Below are positions 60,459 to 64,000 of a stretch of DNA of 64,000 bases, piece after piece. Location: contig JAPEIS010000003.1 in assembly GCA_029531795.1 (NCBI GenBank), forward strand, positions 1,054,001 to 1,118,000, given 5' to 3'. Origin of the DNA: Sclerotinia nivalis. Taxonomy: Eukaryota > Ascomycota > Leotiomycetes > Helotiales > Sclerotiniaceae. Position 1 is the stretch's first letter. Each line of letters starts with the position of its first letter. The position numbers and the translations under genes are program-made. The notes beneath the pieces were generated by a model. That model made no database searches. It saw only the letters and a list, made by a program, of their open reading frames with translations, and was not told the origin of the DNA.

Positions 60459-61415
60459 CTATAATTTAGTTCTTACTGATTTGATATTTGTTTTAGCGAT
60501 TCTTTTCAAGGAGGCGAGAGTATAGATAGGATCAAATAGGGATGGGAGTGTTGTTCCTTCTTTAGTTGCTTTGTTCGCTGTTTCGTTTCCGGGGATATCT
60601 AGGTGTCCAGGAATCCATCGAATTCGAATTGAATCAGGGCGAGTATGTGGCAAACGGGGCCTGAGAGGCTAAACTATAGTTAGTTCGCAGAATTCTTCAA
60701 ATACAGATTGAGAGGATCCAATGGAATGAGAACCTAATCGTATAGCAACCTTTAGGTTATTCAAGAAAACCTAGAGGTCTGTAGCGAATCTAGTTGAGGG
60801 TAGCTGTATTGCTGTTTGAACACCTTTCAAAATTGTAGTTGTTTTAGTATCGAAGATTTCAGTATTATAGTCTAGTGAGAAAGCTTGTCGATCCATTTGC
60901 AGATTGTATTGATAAATCATTGATCCATCTTCTGTAGTATTATCTAAAGCTTTGCTTTTCGAATTATCGGAGAAAACTTGCAAATCACTTTTTGGAATTG
61001 TAGATATAAACCTTTCGAAATCCTTAACTGTTCGTTTCTTCGAACGACCGAGAAAACTATCGATCCGGGTTTCTGTAATAATATACGGTTCTTTGTTCCT
61101 CCAAAGAGGAAGAGCAATTGGATTGATATATTCAGCTTTTGAAAGAGCTAGGATAATTCTTGAGAACCTTAATTCAGCAATTCTAGCCCTAGCTTTAGCT
61201 AGGATATTTTTGGTTCGAATTCGAAAAAGATGTTTAGGATCTAGCCGAACCGTTCGGACAGCGAAACTCTGAAATATCAAATTTAGCTCAATCTCAGAAG
61301 GCATCAGATTTGATTCCTTGTATAAAACAGCAATATTAGTTGTACAGAATACAAAAAGGATTGCTCGAACACTAACTAATACAATCTTATTCAAAAACTT
61401 CAAATGTCCATCCAC
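60459..61415 (-). pseudogene. LINE RNase H and C-terminal region
   Basis: The open frame 60771-61415 contains LQVFSDNSKSKAL (about 60980), the first RNase H Asp motif (normally SDGS), and TEIFDTKTTTILKGVQTAI with the catalytic Glu position altered. The open frame 60459-60653 contains RIRWIPGHLDIPGNETANKA (final His kept, last Asp of ADKA changed to Asn), the classical C-terminal RNase H motif. Between them lies a stop-containing linker. Confidence 0.88.
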
Positions 61416-61544
61416 TTGATTCGAGATTGTGAAGTTTAAACCTCGTTTCCTAATTCAACCAGACCACCAGGTTTCGGCTGCAAAGTAGCATTTCTTCAGA
61501 ACACAGACTGTAATCGCTCTTTGAAGCAAAATTGATGGGATGCC

Positions 61545-62990
61545 TTAAATTGTCCTTCCAAGCGAACACAATATATTCGCAATTATGAGAGCCTTAGCTG
61601 AAAGGATCTGGACATAAGATTTGAAATTCAGTTCCCTATCGAAGTAAACCCCCAACCATCTTAATGAGTCTGGTTTCTCCATTATTGAAAGATTTTCTAT
61701 ATAGATAATAGGGCTTTCGATATCTTTCCTGAAACCTTTGAAGAAATGAATCAGTTCAGACTTCATAAAATCGAAAGTGATCCCTTCAGATTTGCCCCAA
61801 TCCAAAGCCTCCAGCATTTCGGATTGTAGTTGATCACAATTAGATTGTAAACTTGAAGAAAAAGCTACTAATGCAATATCGTTTGTATATCCAAATCTTC
61901 GAATAGGATTGTCTAACCAAAACAAAGGGGCTATATAAAGTATAAAAAGAATAAACGAAATTAAGAAGTCTTATAGCAAACCACATCCAATACTAATATT
62001 GGACTCTGTTTCGTTATCAAGCCGAATACAAATTATTCGATTTGTAGAGAACGATTGTATCCATCGAACTAGGTTATCAGGCCATCCTTGTTCCCTGAAT
62101 CGGCGGATCAAATGTCCTGGGAGAACAGCATCAAAAACACCTTTGATATCCATAGTTAATAAGATAGTTTTAGAACCTGAATTCAAAGCCATTTCCAAAT
62201 CATGTATAAGGCAAGTTGTGAGATCGATTGATGAATGCAGGGGAAGTGCTCCGAATTGTTGTTTGGCTAGTATTTTGAGGATTATAGTAATCCAGGATAT
62301 CTTCTTTGTAATCAAACGTTCGAGATCTTTTTTTAATATTGAGAGTAGGGTTATTGATCTATAAGATCTAGGATTTGTGCGATTTGATTTGTTTAGTTTC
62401 GGAACGATGGTTATAATCGCTGATCGGAAGTATTTAGGATGGTAATCTATTTCGAGGCATTTTTGAAAGAGTTGTAAGATATATGGTTCGATCAATGGCC
62501 ATGCTAACTATAGGATCTTGGTAGGGATCTCGTCTATTCCTGGAGCTGTATTACCCGTACGAAGGATAGCAGTTTGAATATCCTGGATTGTGATAGCAGG
62601 AAAGGCAATTGAACGAATGAAAGTTGAAGGCGAATCAAATGGGATATCATTAACTTCAACTATATTGATCAGCAGATTATTGATAAATAAATCTTTTTTA
62701 GTTTGAATTGTTATAGCAAAAGAATGATCTAAAAGATCTACTAAAGGAAGAATTCGATATATTCCAATTGATTAATACCATTTTGTCATTTTAAAGATAT
62801 CTTTTATTTCCTTGACTGAATTAAGTTTAAAAAGCCAGAATTCCTTTTTCGCTTTTTTGATAACCTTTCGAAGATTTTGTTTTGATTCTGAAAAGTTGTT
62901 CGTTCGGTTTTCTTGAACAGCTGTCCGGCAGGTCTCGTTCTACTATGGTTGACCTGTATTTCGGCCGAGTGATCTTTAAACTGATCCTGT
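61545..62990 (-). pseudogene. LINE reverse transcriptase
   Basis: Readable from PGIDEIPTKIL (about 62530) through LFQKCLEIDYHPKYFRSAII (start of 61971-62495), NPRSYRSITLLS, QQFGALPLHSSIDL, TMDIKGVFDAV, GWPDNLVRWIQSF, then ISIGCGLL-stop-DFLISFILFILY (the usual GLPQGSP region) and FGYTNDIALVA (about 61890), where the catalytic A-D-D motif has become T-N-D. This is the standard order of the fungal LINE RT. The catalytic Asp loss and stops make it inactive. Confidence 0.92.
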
Positions 62991-62999
62991 GTATACTGA

Positions 63000-63863
63000 T
63001 TATAGAGCTTGAATGATATCTAAAACTAATTTATCAAGATCTGTGGTTGTGTTCAGAACTAGTAGATCTAGATTCAATAGATTCTCTATTAATAAAATAA
63101 AAAAGAGTTTTTTATCTAATATATTGATTCGAAGTCTTTGAATCGGATTCTGAAATCTTGTATTCCAATTCAAAGTTGTCAATAAGGATCGATGATCGGA
63201 AGTTGTATCCAAATGCAATACAGAAGTTGTATTGACTGTATATAATCCTGAAAGAAAAGCTAAATCGAGAACATTGCCCAAATTGTAAATAAGTTCATCG
63301 ATTGTAAAAAGAAAATTGAAAGAATTTGTATCTAGCCAAATTGTAAAAGATTCTACAGAATTTGAATATAAAGAACAAAAGAGATTCCATTTCGAATAAT
63401 AAAGGTTTAGATCCCCTGCAAAAAGTATAAAATTTAAAATATTCGAAGGTAAATCAAAAAGAGTTTGTATTATTTAGTTTTCATTTGTACAACCTCTAAA
63501 AACATTATAAATATTAATGATTGTAAGAATAGAATTAGTTAAAGATTGAATTTGTAAAAATAATAAATCCCGGAAGGATACAGACTGAAGCTAACTAGCT
63601 CGAATGCCTGCATTTTTCCGGGTATAAGATATCATACGAGGTCGGATTTCCCAATTATCGAATGGTATGAAAGTTTTATAAACAAAATAGGATTTAATGA
63701 TTCGGTATAAGATATCTGAGAATGTATAAGGTTCTTGAATTAGAATTATATTAATACAAGAATCATTGGTTAAGGAAAATGCTAATTCGTATAAAATAGC
63801 GTTTTTGGTTACATTAGCTTGTAAAATGATCAATGATTTAGAAGATAATCTAGAATTATACAT
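63000..63863 (-). pseudogene. LINE APE-type endonuclease
   Basis: The open frame 63591-63863 reads LIILQANVTKNAILYELAF (first metal-binding Asn) and IILIQEPYTF (catalytic Glu). The frame 63000-63281 reads GNVLDLAFLSG then LHLDTTSDHRSLLTTLNW, containing the terminal S-D-H motif of the EEP family. The middle (63590-63285) has stops. Start near 63863 is supported by the usual distance between the start and the N-K-A motif. Confidence 0.9.
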
Positions 63864-64000
63864 TAAAAGGAATCAGAAAAGGAAAAGTTTTTAATATAAT
63901 AAAACAATTAGAAAGATTAGAAGGAAATGGTATCAATGAAAATAATATCGAAGGAATTCAGATTGAAGTTGAAGGAGTAATAAATTCCTTCATAGGAGAA

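Larger units (their letters stand above)
59955..64000 (-). mobile_element. Tad1/I-like LINE retrotransposon (5' end outside window), RIP-inactivated
   Basis: Minus-strand order: endonuclease (63863-63000), reverse transcriptase (62990-61545), RNase H (61415-60459), 3' UTR, and an A14 tail (T run 59955-59968 on the plus strand). The presence of an RNase H domain and an APE-type endonuclease fits the Tad1/I group of non-LTR elements common in ascomycetes. No target-site duplication could be assigned. The sequence upstream of 63863 should hold the end of ORF1 but is too decayed to read. Stops of RIP type occur in each domain. Confidence 0.92.

Noticed and set aside
60952..61272. 106-codon plus-strand ORF
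   Set aside because: Antisense of the LINE RNase H region on the minus strand.
61999..62364. 121-codon plus-strand ORF
   Set aside because: Antisense of the LINE reverse transcriptase, which reads clearly on the minus strand (FGALPLHSSIDL, TMDIKGVFDA).
1..64000. Organellar (mitochondrial) or bacterial origin because of AT-richness
   Set aside because: Chromoviruses, LINE, HET/NB-ARC, FunK1, DUF3435 and spliceosomal introns are fungal nuclear features. AT-richness follows the RIP pattern, and a normal-composition gene is embedded.

Overview
This window looks like a heterochromatic, transposon-packed island from the genome of a filamentous ascomycete (Pezizomycotina). Almost all of it is extremely AT-rich. 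Nearly every recognisable protein relic carries the C-to-T / G-to-A scars of repeat-induced point mutation (RIP): Trp and Gln codons turned into stops, zinc-knuckle Cys into Tyr, catalytic Asp into Asn, and at least one start ATG into ATA. The fungal gene families (HET/NB-ARC/TPR NLR, FunK1 kinase, DUF3435 tyrosine recombinase, HSP70-like NTPase), the short introns and the RIP signature support Pezizomycotina. I cannot name the genus.

Layout. 1-5952: a Ty3/Gypsy chromovirus (family 1, copy A), cut by the window start and ending in its 3' LTR, with two small un-mutated insertions (146 bp and 286 bp). 5953-12185: AT-rich DNA with a small GC-rich island (6.9 kb), diverged repeated coding relics (7-9.4 kb), a Myb/SANT pseudogene (9.6-11.0 kb) and an unidentified minus-strand relic (11.3-12.2 kb). 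12191-12668: solo LTR of family 1. 14446-14592: short solo LTR of another family. 17.4-17.8 kb: hAT-like relic. 20.0-22.3 kb: HSP70-like pseudogene split by a clean solo LTR of family 2. 24.2-24.6 kb: nested tandem repeat. 26.3-29.7 kb: a dead NLR (HET, NB-ARC, TPR) split near its C-terminus by a 285-bp element. 30.7-31.2 kb: pogo/Fot1 relic. 31.6-38.3 kb: full-length family-1 chromovirus on the minus strand (copy B). 39.2-44.9 kb: full-length family-2 chromovirus on the plus strand with a perfect target-site duplication. 45.3-47.7 kb: FunK1 kinase pseudogene. 47.7-54 kb: mostly unidentifiable relics. 54.3-57.3 kb: DUF3435 tyrosine recombinase pseudogene (the family that contains Starship 'captains') split by a 288-bp solo LTR. 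58.2-59.5 kb: the only apparently intact gene, three exons with normal base composition. 59.56-64.0 kb: an LTR fragment, a GT microsatellite, and a RIP-mutated Tad1/I-like LINE running off the window edge on the minus strand.

How it fits together. Long repeats (LINE, chromoviruses, multigene-family members such as the NLR, FunK1 and HSP70-like genes) are heavily mutated. Every short insertion (146-478 bp solo LTRs or LTR-like elements) is nearly unmutated and keeps readable 4-5 bp target-site duplications. The sequence therefore records a natural size filter for RIP, and the nested insertions give relative ages. The most interesting biological content is the co-occurrence of a decayed NLR, an HSP70-like NTPase, a FunK1 kinase and a DUF3435 recombinase in one island, which could be the ruin of a cargo-carrying mobile element; that link is inference only.
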